Source: Paenibacillus sp. JQZ6Y-1
Lineage (GTDB): Bacteria; Bacillota; Bacilli; Paenibacillales; Paenibacillaceae
Length of the DNA stretch: 64,000 nucleotides
Direction: 5' to 3'
NCBI RefSeq assembly: GCF_040719145.1
Contig: NZ_JBFDUZ010000005.1
Coordinates: 186,001 to 250,000, forward strand
The position numbers and the translations under genes are program-made. This document shows positions 57,070 to 64,000 of the stretch, piece by piece. The notes below the pieces were generated by a model, which made no database searches, was not told where the DNA came from, and worked only from the letters and a program-made list of their open reading frames with translations. Each line of letters begins with the position of its first letter. Position 1 is the first letter of the stretch.

Positions 57070-58494
57070 TTATTTGATCACTACATAGTCCAGACCAACC
57101 AGCTTCGCGTAGCTGACGATCTGATCTGTAGTCAGGTTCAGAGACACAACGGTATGGTGACCACCGCCATTTTCGATCCACGCTTTCACGCCGTCTTGGA
57201 AGTTCGGTTTCACTTCCCACAGTACGCGTGCTACCGGTAATTTCGGAGCTGGAACGGTTGGTTCAAATGCGGATACTTCGTTGATCAGCAGCTTGTAGTG
57301 CGTACCGAAGTCTGCCATAGATACAACGACACCTTCACCAGCTTTGCCATCGAATACAAGACGTGCTGGGTCTTCGCGGTCGCCGATACCAAGTGGGGAT
57401 ACGACGATTTTTGGTTTGCTGCTTGCCAGTGTTGGGTCTACTTCCAGCATATGCGATTGCAGGATTGCTTCTTGTCCTTCGCCCAGCTCGTAAGTGTAGT
57501 CTTCCATAAAGCCAGTATTTTCATTATGGCTCATGATCTTCAGCAGACGATCCAGAGCGGCTGTTTTCCAGTCGCCTTCCCCAGCGAAGCCGTAGCCTTG
57601 TGCCATCAGACGTTGTACAGCAAGACCCGGAAGCTGCTTCATGCCGTGCAGATCTTCAAAGTTGGTTGTGAATGCAGTGTAGCCGCCTTGGTCGAGGAAG
57701 CGTTTGATCGCAATCTCGTAGCTAGCTTGTACACGTACACTGGCTTCCCAGTCTTCTTTGCTGTTAGTGCCATAATCGAACTCGTACAACTCGCCGTATT
57801 GGGACAGCAACTCGTCGATTTCCTGCTCAGTCACTGCGTTGATCACTTCGACCAGATCACCGATTCCGAAGTAGTCGACCGTCCAGCCGAATTGGATTTG
57901 CGCTTCGACTTTGTCGCCCTCGGTTACGCCAACATTGCGCATGTTATCGCCAAAGCGTGCCACTTTGATATTGAAGCTTTCGTTGTAAGCAACCGCCACA
58001 TCCTGCCAATCCGCGATTTGCTGCTGTACAGCCGGACGCTCCCAGTAGCCAACTACGATTTTGTTTTGTTTGTTCAGACGAGCATTGATAAAGCCGTATT
58101 CACGATCACCATGCGCCGCTTGGTTCAGGTTCATAAAGTCCATGTCGATCGTTGCCCATGGAATATTTTCGTTATATTGTGTCGCCAGATGCAGCAATGG
58201 TTTTTGCAGCAGCTTGGTACCGCGAATCCACATTTTCGCTGGAGAGAAGGTGTGCATCCAAGTGATCACGCCTGCTACTTCGTCACGATAGTTGACTTCT
58301 TTCATAATTTCGGTGATTTTATCAGCGCTTACCGCCAGATCTTGCAGTACAAGCGGGTAAGGAAGTACGCCGCTCGCATTGAGGGAATCCGTGATTTTCT
58401 GTGCATTGGCTTTAACTTGTCCGAGTGCTTCTTCACCATACAGATGCTGGGAACCTACGACGAACCAGAATTGCTTGTCTGTTGCTGTTGACAT
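57070..58494 (-). CDS. araA: L-arabinose isomerase
   Basis: The 474-residue length and text are typical for Ara[19 protein letters not shown] at the N-terminus, [14 protein letters not shown] near 90, [14 protein letters not shown] near 305 (Glu metal ligand) and [13 protein letters not shown] near the end (His ligand). It converts L-arabinose to L-ribulose with Mn2+. AGAGGA is ~8 nt before the ATG. It is the third gene of araB-araD-araA, 54 nt after araD. Confidence 0.97.
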   Translation of the reverse strand: MSTATDKQFWFVVGSQHLYGEEALGQVKANAQKITDSLNASGVLPYPLVLQDLAVSADKITEIMKEVNYRDEVAGVITWMHTFSPAKMWIRGTKLLQKPLLHLATQYNENIPWATIDMDFMNLNQAAHGDREYGFINARLNKQNKIVVGYWERPAVQQQIADWQDVAVAYNESFNIKVARFGDNMRNVGVTEGDKVEAQIQFGWTVDYFGIGDLVEVINAVTEQEIDELLSQYGELYEFDYGTNSKEDWEASVRVQASYEIAIKRFLDQGGYTAFTTNFEDLHGMKQLPGLAVQRLMAQGYGFAGEGDWKTAALDRLLKIMSHNENTGFMEDYTYELGEGQEAILQSHMLEVDPTLASSKPKIVVSPLGIGDREDPARLVFDGKAGEGVVVSMADFGTHYKLLINEVSAFEPTVPAPKLPVARVLWEVKPNFQDGVKAWIENGGGHHTVVSLNLTTDQIVSYAKLVGLDYVVIK

Positions 58495-58548
58495 GAAATC
58501 ATCCTCTTTTCGCTAAAGTGATATAGGCTATGGAGTGAATACTTTGAT

Positions 58549-59244
58549 TTATTTTTGTCCGTAATACGCGTCCTTGCCGTGCTTACGTAAGTAGTGCTTG
58601 TCGAGAATATTCTGCGGCAGCTCTTGGGCAAAATGGTTCAATTGACGCGCGTACAGATTCATTTTGCACACTTCTTCAAGTACGACGCTGTTCACGACAG
58701 CAGACTTGGCATCCTTACCCCAAGTGAACGGTGCATGACCGTGCAGCAGAACTGCTGGAATCGCCATCACATCCAGACCACGCTGTTCAAATGTCTCGAT
58801 GATCACGTTGCCTGTCTCGGCTTCATACCCGCGATCAATCTCCGCCTGATTCAATACACGCGCGCATGGCACAGCTCCGTAAAACGTATCCGCATGTGTC
58901 GTACCCATGACCGGAACGTCCAGACCCGCTTGCGCCCAAATCGTTGCCCAAGTGGAATGGGTATGCACAATACCGCCGATTTGCTCATAGTGCTTATATA
59001 ATACGGCATGTGTCGCTGTATCGGAGGAAGGACGCATCTCGCCCTCCACCACATTGCCATCCAGATCGACAACAACCATATCGCTTGGCTTCATCGTTTC
59101 ATAGCTAACACCGCTTGGCTTGATGACGAACAATCCACTTTCGCGGTCTACTGCGCTCGCATTGCCCCACGTGAATTTCACGAGACCGTGCTTCGGCAGT
59201 TCCAGATTCGCCTCGTATACCTCTTCCTTCAACTGTTCTAACAT
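58549..59244 (-). CDS. araD: L-ribulose-5-phosphate 4-epimerase
   Basis: A 231-residue class II aldolase/epimerase with [22 protein letters not shown] near 27, SSDTATH near 74, [12 protein letters not shown] near 93 (zinc His pair) and [11 protein letters not shown] near 168 (third His). It changes L-ribulose-5-P into D-xylulose-5-P for the pentose phosphate pathway. The ATG overlaps the araB stop by 7 nt (ATGTTAG), so translation is coupled; its ribosome site GGAGG lies inside araB. Confidence 0.96.
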   Translation of the reverse strand: MLEQLKEEVYEANLELPKHGLVKFTWGNASAVDRESGLFVIKPSGVSYETMKPSDMVVVDLDGNVVEGEMRPSSDTATHAVLYKHYEQIGGIVHTHSTWATIWAQAGLDVPVMGTTHADTFYGAVPCARVLNQAEIDRGYEAETGNVIIETFEQRGLDVMAIPAVLLHGHAPFTWGKDAKSAVVNSVVLEEVCKMNLYARQLNHFAQELPQNILDKHYLRKHGKDAYYGQK

Positions 59245-60863
59245 GATTGGTTTCCTCCGTTCTCCAGAAGATGATCCACTGCGGCTTGCTCAATCGCCAG
59301 ACCCTGCTGATACCGTTCGATAAACGTTTCAAAGCCTCTCACATCGGCTGCAACTGGTGCAACCTGCTGTCCTTCTACATCGTGGAATACTTTGTGCTCC
59401 AGATAGTCGTCCAGACGTTCACTATCGTCCTTGTTGATCATGTAGGACGCCAGCAGCGCCATGCCCCATGCGCCACCCTCGCCAGCCGTGGACATGACCG
59501 AGATCGGCACGTTCATCGCTGCTGCGACGATACGCTGCCCGACGACTGGTGTTTTGAACAAGCCACCGTGCGCCAAAATGCTGTCGATCACGACATGCTC
59601 GTTTTTGGTCAAAATATCCATACCGATCTTGAGTGCGCCAAACGCTGTAAACAGATGAGTGCGCATAAAGTTCGCCAGAGTAAAGCGACTTTCTGGCGAG
59701 CGAACGAACAGTGGACGACCCTTGTCGATGCCGGTAATATTTTCGCCGGAATAGTAGCCGTAGCTGAGTAATCCGCCGCCATCCGGGTCAGCTTCCAATG
59801 CTTTGTTGAACATAACGCTGAACAACTTCGCACTGTCGACTTCATATCCCATCGCCTCAGCAAATTCGCGGAATAGTCCGATCCAAGCGTTAATATCGCT
59901 GGAGCAGTTATTGGCGTGTACCATCCCGACAGGGCTACCATCTGGCGTTGTTACCAGATCAATCTCTGGATAGACTTTGGACAATTCCTTTTCCAGTACG
60001 ATCATGGCAAATACGGATGTACCGACCGAGATGTTACCTGTGCGCTTACGTACGCTATTGGTCGCAACCATACCCGTTCCAGCATCGCCTTCTGGCGGAC
60101 AGAGTGGAATGCCTGCTTGCAAATGCTGCGCTGGATCAAGCAATCTCGCGCCATCCGCGGTCAACGTTCCGGCAACTTCACCAGCACGATATACTTGCGG
60201 CAGTAGATCTTCCAGCTTCCACGGATACCCTTTGCCTGCGATATGCTCATCAAACTGCTTGACCATATCTGGGTGGTAATTGTGACTGGATTCGTCGATA
60301 GGGAACATGCCGGACGCATCGCCGATACCAATCGCTTTGCTGCCGGTCAGCAGCCAGTGTATGTAACCACCCAGTGTCGTCAGGAATGTGAGTTGCGGTA
60401 CATGCGGCTCATCGTTCAGAATCGCTTGATATAGATGGGCAATACTCCAGCGCTCTGGAATATTGAATTGGAACAGCTCCGTCAGCTCTTTTGCCGCCTG
60501 ACCAGTTGTCGCATTGCGCCACGTACGGAATGGAACGAGCAGCTTACCATCGTTATCCAGTGCGACGTAGCCGTGCATCATTGCCGAGAAGCCGATGGAG
60601 CCTACCTTTTCCAGCGTAATGCCATATTGCTGCTGCACATCCTGCTTCATCTCGCGGTATGCCGTTTGCAGACCAGTAATGATGTCCTGCTGATCATACG
60701 TCCAATATCCGTCCTTCAGCTGGTTCTCCCATTCATAGCTACCGGAAGCAATACTCTCAAACTGCTCATTGATCAGCACTGCCTTGATCCGGGTCGATCC
60801 AAATTCGATTCCGAGCGATGTTGCACCGCTGGCGATGATGTCCTTCACGTCCACCTGACTCAT
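59238..60863 (-). CDS. araB: FGGY-family carbohydrate kinase, ribulokinase by context
   Basis: This 541-residue kinase has the FGGY opening [49 protein letters not shown], a central [13 protein letters not shown] and the late [15 protein letters not shown]. The order with araD and araA makes it the L-ribulokinase that makes L-ribulose-5-P. The text differs from the classical AraB of B. subtilis and E. coli (no GTLSGRA-like loop), so it belongs to an alternative ribulokinase branch. ATG 60863 lies 11 nt after GAGGGG; an in-frame GTG at 60869 (5 nt spacing) is also possible. Confidence 0.88.
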   Translation of the reverse strand: MSQVDVKDIIASGATSLGIEFGSTRIKAVLINEQFESIASGSYEWENQLKDGYWTYDQQDIITGLQTAYREMKQDVQQQYGITLEKVGSIGFSAMMHGYVALDNDGKLLVPFRTWRNATTGQAAKELTELFQFNIPERWSIAHLYQAILNDEPHVPQLTFLTTLGGYIHWLLTGSKAIGIGDASGMFPIDESSHNYHPDMVKQFDEHIAGKGYPWKLEDLLPQVYRAGEVAGTLTADGARLLDPAQHLQAGIPLCPPEGDAGTGMVATNSVRKRTGNISVGTSVFAMIVLEKELSKVYPEIDLVTTPDGSPVGMVHANNCSSDINAWIGLFREFAEAMGYEVDSAKLFSVMFNKALEADPDGGGLLSYGYYSGENITGIDKGRPLFVRSPESRFTLANFMRTHLFTAFGALKIGMDILTKNEHVVIDSILAHGGLFKTPVVGQRIVAAAMNVPISVMSTAGEGGAWGMALLASYMINKDDSERLDDYLEHKVFHDVEGQQVAPVAADVRGFETFIERYQQGLAIEQAAVDHLLENGGNQSC

Positions 60864-61243
60864 GATCACGTATTCCCCTCTCCCAAATGCGCTGGATATG
60901 CTTGCCCGCATTCCGCCTCCCGCTTACATAAGCTGCTTGCCGGAGTATTCATGCTTGCTTTTACTGTGTTGTTATAAAATCAGATTCCACTAAGCGTTAG
61001 AAAAGCGCTTACCGGATAATGTACATACCATAGATTGATTTTTTGTTTATTTTCTTATTCATGCGGCGTAATCGGGGGCATAATCGTTAGTAGAGCGTAT
61101 ACATAACATACATGGTATATACGATCTCAAACTCTTGCTATAACGCGATAATCCCAGTGAATACGCGGTATTTATGCTAAATCCATCATTCTTTTCCATC
61201 ATACGCCCTTAAAAGAAGGCGTTTTCTTTTGGTGACATTTTTC
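60864..61243. other. Long leader of the araBDA transcript
   Basis: With the promoter at 61244-61272 the araB mRNA would have ~370 untranslated nt. It holds a hairpin near the start (ACGCC..GGCGT at 61203-61220) and a cre-like site, but no recognised riboswitch. Confidence 0.5.
61000..61013. promoter_or_regulatory. cre-like site in the araB leader
   Basis: GAAAAGCGCTTACC shares 11 of 14 positions with the CcpA consensus. Lying within the transcribed leader, it could work as a roadblock. Confidence 0.4.
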
Positions 61244-61272
61244 AGTATAGATATTGTACGTACATTTGTCAA
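61244..61272 (-). promoter_or_regulatory. araBDA promoter with AraR box in the spacer
   Basis: Minus strand TTGACA (61267-61272), exactly 17 nt, TATACT (61244-61249). The spacer contains the AraR-type palindrome TGTACGTACA (61255-61264), like the B. subtilis AraR operators (ATTTGTACGTACAAAT). Confidence 0.85.
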
Positions 61273-61400
61273 TTTCCCAATCTTGCTGTACAGTCAATAA
61301 TGAAAGAGAACGCTTCATCAATAAAATATATGCTTCTTTTTACTAACTATTGCTGCGAAATTCACTTTTTTTCGTTCGAAACGATATAAAACCCTTACAT

Positions 61401-61412
61401 ATGTACGTACAT
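61401..61412. promoter_or_regulatory. Second AraR box
   Basis: ATGTACGTACAT, ~146 bp upstream of the promoter-borne box (centre to centre). Paired AraR boxes allow cooperative binding and DNA looping in B. subtilis. Confidence 0.75.
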
Positions 61413-61441
61413 TTCATTCACTAGAGACATAGCAAATACAT

Positions 61442-61486
61442 AAAAAACCACTAGAGGCATAACACTTACGCCCCAGTGGTTTTTTA
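61442..61486. terminator. Bidirectional terminator upstream of the ara promoter
   Basis: AAAAAACCACT / AGTGGTTTTTT with an inner GAGGC/GCCCC-like stem. It seems to insulate the ara control region. Confidence 0.75.
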
Positions 61487-61653
61487 TTTCGCTTACTAGT
61501 ATGTCGCTTACTTATACGTTGGAATATCGCTATTCATCGGCAGTTTTCATCTTCATTCGTCCTTGTATTCGTAACTCCCATTGCTCGTTCGCTGTCCATT
61601 CCCATACTTTTTAAGTAAACTATAACTCAATACGTATAGATGGGAGGATCGAT

Positions 61654-61794
61654 ATGTTTATTGGAGTGATTGTTTTCTTTGCCATCTGTGTAGCACCTAT
61701 GTTTTACAACCAAAATCGGCGGATTCGTATACTGGAAGAACACGTTCGCACGCTGCGTGAACAACATCAGACACCTGTACATAACCAAGATTGA
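61654..61794 (+). CDS. 46-residue single-pass membrane protein
   Basis: MFIGVIVFFAICVAPMFYNQ forms one membrane helix; a charged helix follows (NRRIRILEEHVRTLREQHQ), with coiled-coil-like spacing of hydrophobic residues. GGGAGG is ~6 nt before the ATG. I do not recognise a family. A second small membrane protein gene follows after ~60 nt, probably in the same operon. Confidence 0.65.
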   Translation: MFIGVIVFFAICVAPMFYNQNRRIRILEEHVRTLREQHQTPVHNQD

Positions 61795-61856
61795 TATTTG
61801 TAGGAATGACTTATTTTACATTCTAGCTTCCCTTTGCAGAGAGGATGATTCTAATC

Positions 61857-62081
61857 ATGACAAATCATTATGTATCCAGCTCGTTTCATCTAGGTTCAGC
61901 CTTTTTTCCACTTCTTACTATGCTCCCTTGGATACTCAGCATTGTGCTGATGATATGTGGGCTATATTTTCTGATCAAAATCGGCAATCGCTTGATCAAA
62001 CTGATTGATCTGAGCATTGATGAGAAAAAGAGAAATCGATACATCGCCAACTTCCCATCCAACGACGATCAGACCAAGTAA
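61857..62081 (+). CDS. Small membrane protein of unknown function
   Basis: A 74-residue protein with a central membrane helix (FFPLLTMLPWILSIVLMICGLYFLIKI) and a basic/polar tail (DEKKRNRYIANFPSNDDQTK). AGAGAGGA lies 11 nt before ATG 61857; an upstream ATG (61845) overlaps it. Function unknown; paired with the small gene at 61654. Confidence 0.6.
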   Translation: MTNHYVSSSFHLGSAFFPLLTMLPWILSIVLMICGLYFLIKIGNRLIKLIDLSIDEKKRNRYIANFPSNDDQTK

Positions 62082-62123
62082 TCCACATGTATATCAGTGA
62101 ATATCCAGACTAGACTATCAAAA

Positions 62124-62193
62124 AAGGCAGCAGCCCAGTCACGATCTGATCAAGAAACCTCTTGATCTCATTCGGTGATTTCGCTACTGCCTT
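62124..62193. terminator. Complex terminator between the small membrane protein gene and csaA
   Basis: Outer arms AAGGCAG / CTGCCTT, with an inner hairpin GATCAAG / CTTGATC (62148-62167). The minus strand continues with six T after CTGCC, ending csaA; it can also stop the plus-strand transcript. Confidence 0.75.
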
Positions 62194-62209
62194 CTTCTAT
62201 TTCATTGTC

Positions 62210-62542
62210 TTATGCGATTGGCGTTCCGTTGGGCACATCGAATTCTGGCTGCAACAGCACCACATCGCCTTCACCCGGTACGCCGCCTAGTACCAATACT
62301 TCTGAATCAAATCCGGCAATCCGGCGCGGCGGGAAGTTTACCACTGCAATCACCTGCCGACCGACTAATTGCTCTGCCTCGTACCGTTTTGTCAGCTGCG
62401 CACTGGAACGCTTCACCCCAATATCGGCTCCAAAATCAATGTCTAGCTTGATTGCTGGCACGCGCGCTTTGGCGAAAAATTCCGCTCCAATAACGGTACC
62501 AACCCGAATATCCAGCTTTAACAAATCTTCAAATGTCGCCAT
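62210..62542 (-). CDS. csaA: tRNA-binding protein CsaA, chaperone-like
   Basis: This 110-residue protein is an EMAP/tRNA-binding OB fold: [32 protein letters not shown] at the start, [19 protein letters not shown] in the middle and the dimer end [18 protein letters not shown]. CsaA is a dimer linked to protein export and binds tRNA. ATG 62542 has AGAGGAG ~10 nt upstream and gives the usual family length; the longer frame lacks support. Confidence 0.95.
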   Translation of the reverse strand: MATFEDLLKLDIRVGTVIGAEFFAKARVPAIKLDIDFGADIGVKRSSAQLTKRYEAEQLVGRQVIAVVNFPPRRIAGFDSEVLVLGGVPGEGDVVLLQPEFDVPNGTPIA

Positions 62543-62634
62543 CAATATACACTCCTCTATTTTATGAATGGATTCATGCGTCACACGTCTTATCAGCAGA
62601 ATACGTCTTGATCCGCTACTATGGGAATCCCCTA

Positions 62635-64000
62635 TCAAAGCAGTTGCTGGATGCGGCGGATATCTTCATCGTTCAGTATATAATTGACGTAGACGACCTG
62701 TATATGCTCCGGCAGTTGTACATCGAATATGCGGGATACGGTAATGATCATATCCGTTTCCGGCACATTTTGACGTAAATGCGATAATGAAGTGCGTTTC
62801 GTGATCTCCAATCGCTCCCCGCAGGATTTGTAAATCTGTCTGATCATATGATGGGCGACACTCTCACCGAGATCACAGATCAAGATCGCTTTCTTGGTCT
62901 GACGAGCAAATGAGGCAAAATAGAGAGCAATATAGCTAATTTCATGTTCATTCAGTGAAGATGGCCCATTATCCGGCAAGAAATGACTACACAAAGCAGC
63001 CATTTCCATTTGTCTAGGATATTGTTCCTTCACCTGTTCCAAAATCGGATTATGTTCAAAATGCCCCTGCCGGATGCGGTTCAGCATACTTTCATTATGC
63101 ATGGACAATCGTGTATACAACGCCGCATCCGATGTATAGGAAGTGCCGTAATTACGATCTACCATCTGCAAAAATTGCTGTGTAAACCGCAGGCTCTCTG
63201 CGGCGGCTGGATTCGGTGTCGGTTCCCGATAGATCACACGCTTTGCCCCTAAGCATTCCTGTAAAAAGGCTGCCCCGACAGGCGACAACTCTGTCTTCCG
63301 ATCTGCAAGCGCCTGCATCAGTTCCGCCGTCCATGCAGCGGATGGAAGCGACTGCGGCTCCAATGTATAGCCTTTTTCTTCGCGTTTAATTGTAATAAAG
63401 GTATCCAACAGAAAGCCTTCTGCTGACTTGTCGATCAGATCATACTGATGGCGCTCTAGCAGTTGCGGCAAATAGCTTTGCAGCCATGTGTACAGCTGTA
63501 CATACGATTCACCGAAAATAAAGCGCAGCGCCTTGTCCATCAGAATAGAGCCGAATGTATAGTAATTCAAGGTTGCTGCAATCACATGACGTTTCATGCG
63601 CTCAGAGCCAACCAATTGTATCCCTTTGAGAGACGTTTGCAATTGAATATGGTCAAAGCCAGCAAGATAATGAGCTATTTCTTTTAGACTTTGTGTGACT
63701 GATGTTTTGGAAGCGTACATAATTTCCGCCAGATCGCGTGTTGCGGTAGGCTGATCCAAAAAGGAAAGATGCAACAGCAAAAACAAAAAGCGTTCATTGG
63801 CGGTTTCTGGATAACTTTGTGTACGCGCATCCTGAATGAGCTGTTCCAGACAATAACGTGCACCAGCTTGATCGGATGGGCGGATATAGTATCCGCGTGT
63901 TGGCGAAGAACGAATCAAGGTATCGCCAGAATGCTCGTAAACGGCTTTGTAGTATTCGTTCAGGGAACGGATATCCATACGCACGGTACGCAGACTGATC
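62635..64000 (-). CDS. BglG/MtlR-like PRD transcriptional regulator, N-terminus beyond the window
   Basis: The frame remains open to the window edge, and the first visible residues ([17 protein letters not shown]) are the second half of an HTH, so the gene is cut. Then a second winged helix ([23 protein letters not shown]), two PTS-regulated PRD domains (~170-365; conserved His in MHNESML and [12 protein letters not shown]) and a IIB-like domain beginning [20 protein letters not shown]. No IIA domain follows. Phosphorylation by the PTS would set its activity. The controlled operon lies outside this window. Confidence 0.82.
   Translation of the reverse strand, partial: ISLRTVRMDIRSLNEYYKAVYEHSGDTLIRSSPTRGYYIRPSDQAGARYCLEQLIQDARTQSYPETANERFLFLLLHLSFLDQPTATRDLAEIMYASKTSVTQSLKEIAHYLAGFDHIQLQTSLKGIQLVGSERMKRHVIAATLNYYTFGSILMDKALRFIFGESYVQLYTWLQSYLPQLLERHQYDLIDKSAEGFLLDTFITIKREEKGYTLEPQSLPSAAWTAELMQALADRKTELSPVGAAFLQECLGAKRVIYREPTPNPAAAESLRFTQQFLQMVDRNYGTSYTSDAALYTRLSMHNESMLNRIRQGHFEHNPILEQVKEQYPRQMEMAALCSHFLPDNGPSSLNEHEISYIALYFASFARQTKKAILICDLGESVAHHMIRQIYKSCGERLEITKRTSLSHLRQNVPETDMIITVSRIFDVQLPEHIQVVYVNYILNDEDIRRIQQLL

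Noticed and set aside
57298-58491. 397-codon plus-strand frame
   Set aside because: It mirrors the araA gene; the protein text is Cys/His/Phe-rich and family-less, and araA is certain.

Overview
The window looks like chromosome of a Paenibacillus or close relative (Bacillota). The signs are strong GGAGG ribosome sites, CcpA (cre) and AraR type operators, many intrinsic terminators, a very large secreted galactanase ending in S-layer homology domains, and mid-range base composition. One block at about 31.97-35.5 kb is clearly richer in A+T. No tRNA, rRNA, CRISPR array, transposase or integrase was seen.

Layout. 1-4.7 kb: end of a lipid kinase gene, a small secreted or anchored protein, the DNA-alkylation repair protein Ada, a low-complexity WGxxGxxG protein, a PEP mutase/isocitrate lyase family enzyme that shares its promoter element with ada, and a papain-like hydrolase. 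4.8-9.4 kb: a CDP-DAG synthase-like protein, then cdaR with glycerate kinase and a GntP permease, linked by a shared palindrome. 9.7-15 kb: OsmC, a polar amino-acid ABC transporter, an esterase and a methyltransferase. 15.5-20.6 kb: a ribose-type ABC importer in one operon with methylthioribose kinase. 20.8-21.7 kb: a small membrane protein and a candidate type I toxin-antitoxin locus. 21.8-26.3 kb: a PadR-controlled multidrug export operon with two different membrane-fusion proteins. 26.6-32 kb: an orphan immunity-like gene and a beta-glucoside PTS, 6-phospho-beta-glucosidase and GntR unit.

32.0-35.5 kb is the accessory island. It holds three compact co-oriented genes (two unrecognised proteins and a protein ending in a TIR domain) followed by gene remnants. 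The architecture is that of a TIR-effector defence system, but I cannot match it to a named system, so it is the best candidate for something undescribed.

35.6-43.3 kb: two regulator plus short-chain dehydrogenase pairs, a rhamnogalacturonan lyase, an acetyltransferase and a TetR regulator with several copies of its probable operator. 43.5-61.4 kb is largely a pectin side-chain (rhamnogalacturonan-I) programme: a surface GH53 galactanase, a GH43 enzyme, an arabinose-type transporter and araBDA with AraR boxes, with cre-like sites in front of several of them. Malate:quinone oxidoreductase lies inside this stretch, with a terminator hairpin in its leader. Just downstream of it is a well-folded, apparently independent small RNA. 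61.6-64 kb: two tiny membrane proteins, csaA, and a PRD-type regulator cut by the window end.

How it fits together: surface enzymes cut galactan and arabinan from pectin, AraE-like and PTS systems import the products, AraA/B/D feed arabinose into the pentose phosphate pathway, and CcpA ranks these sugars. Glycerate, methylthioribose and beta-glucosides each have a self-contained uptake and kinase or hydrolase module.
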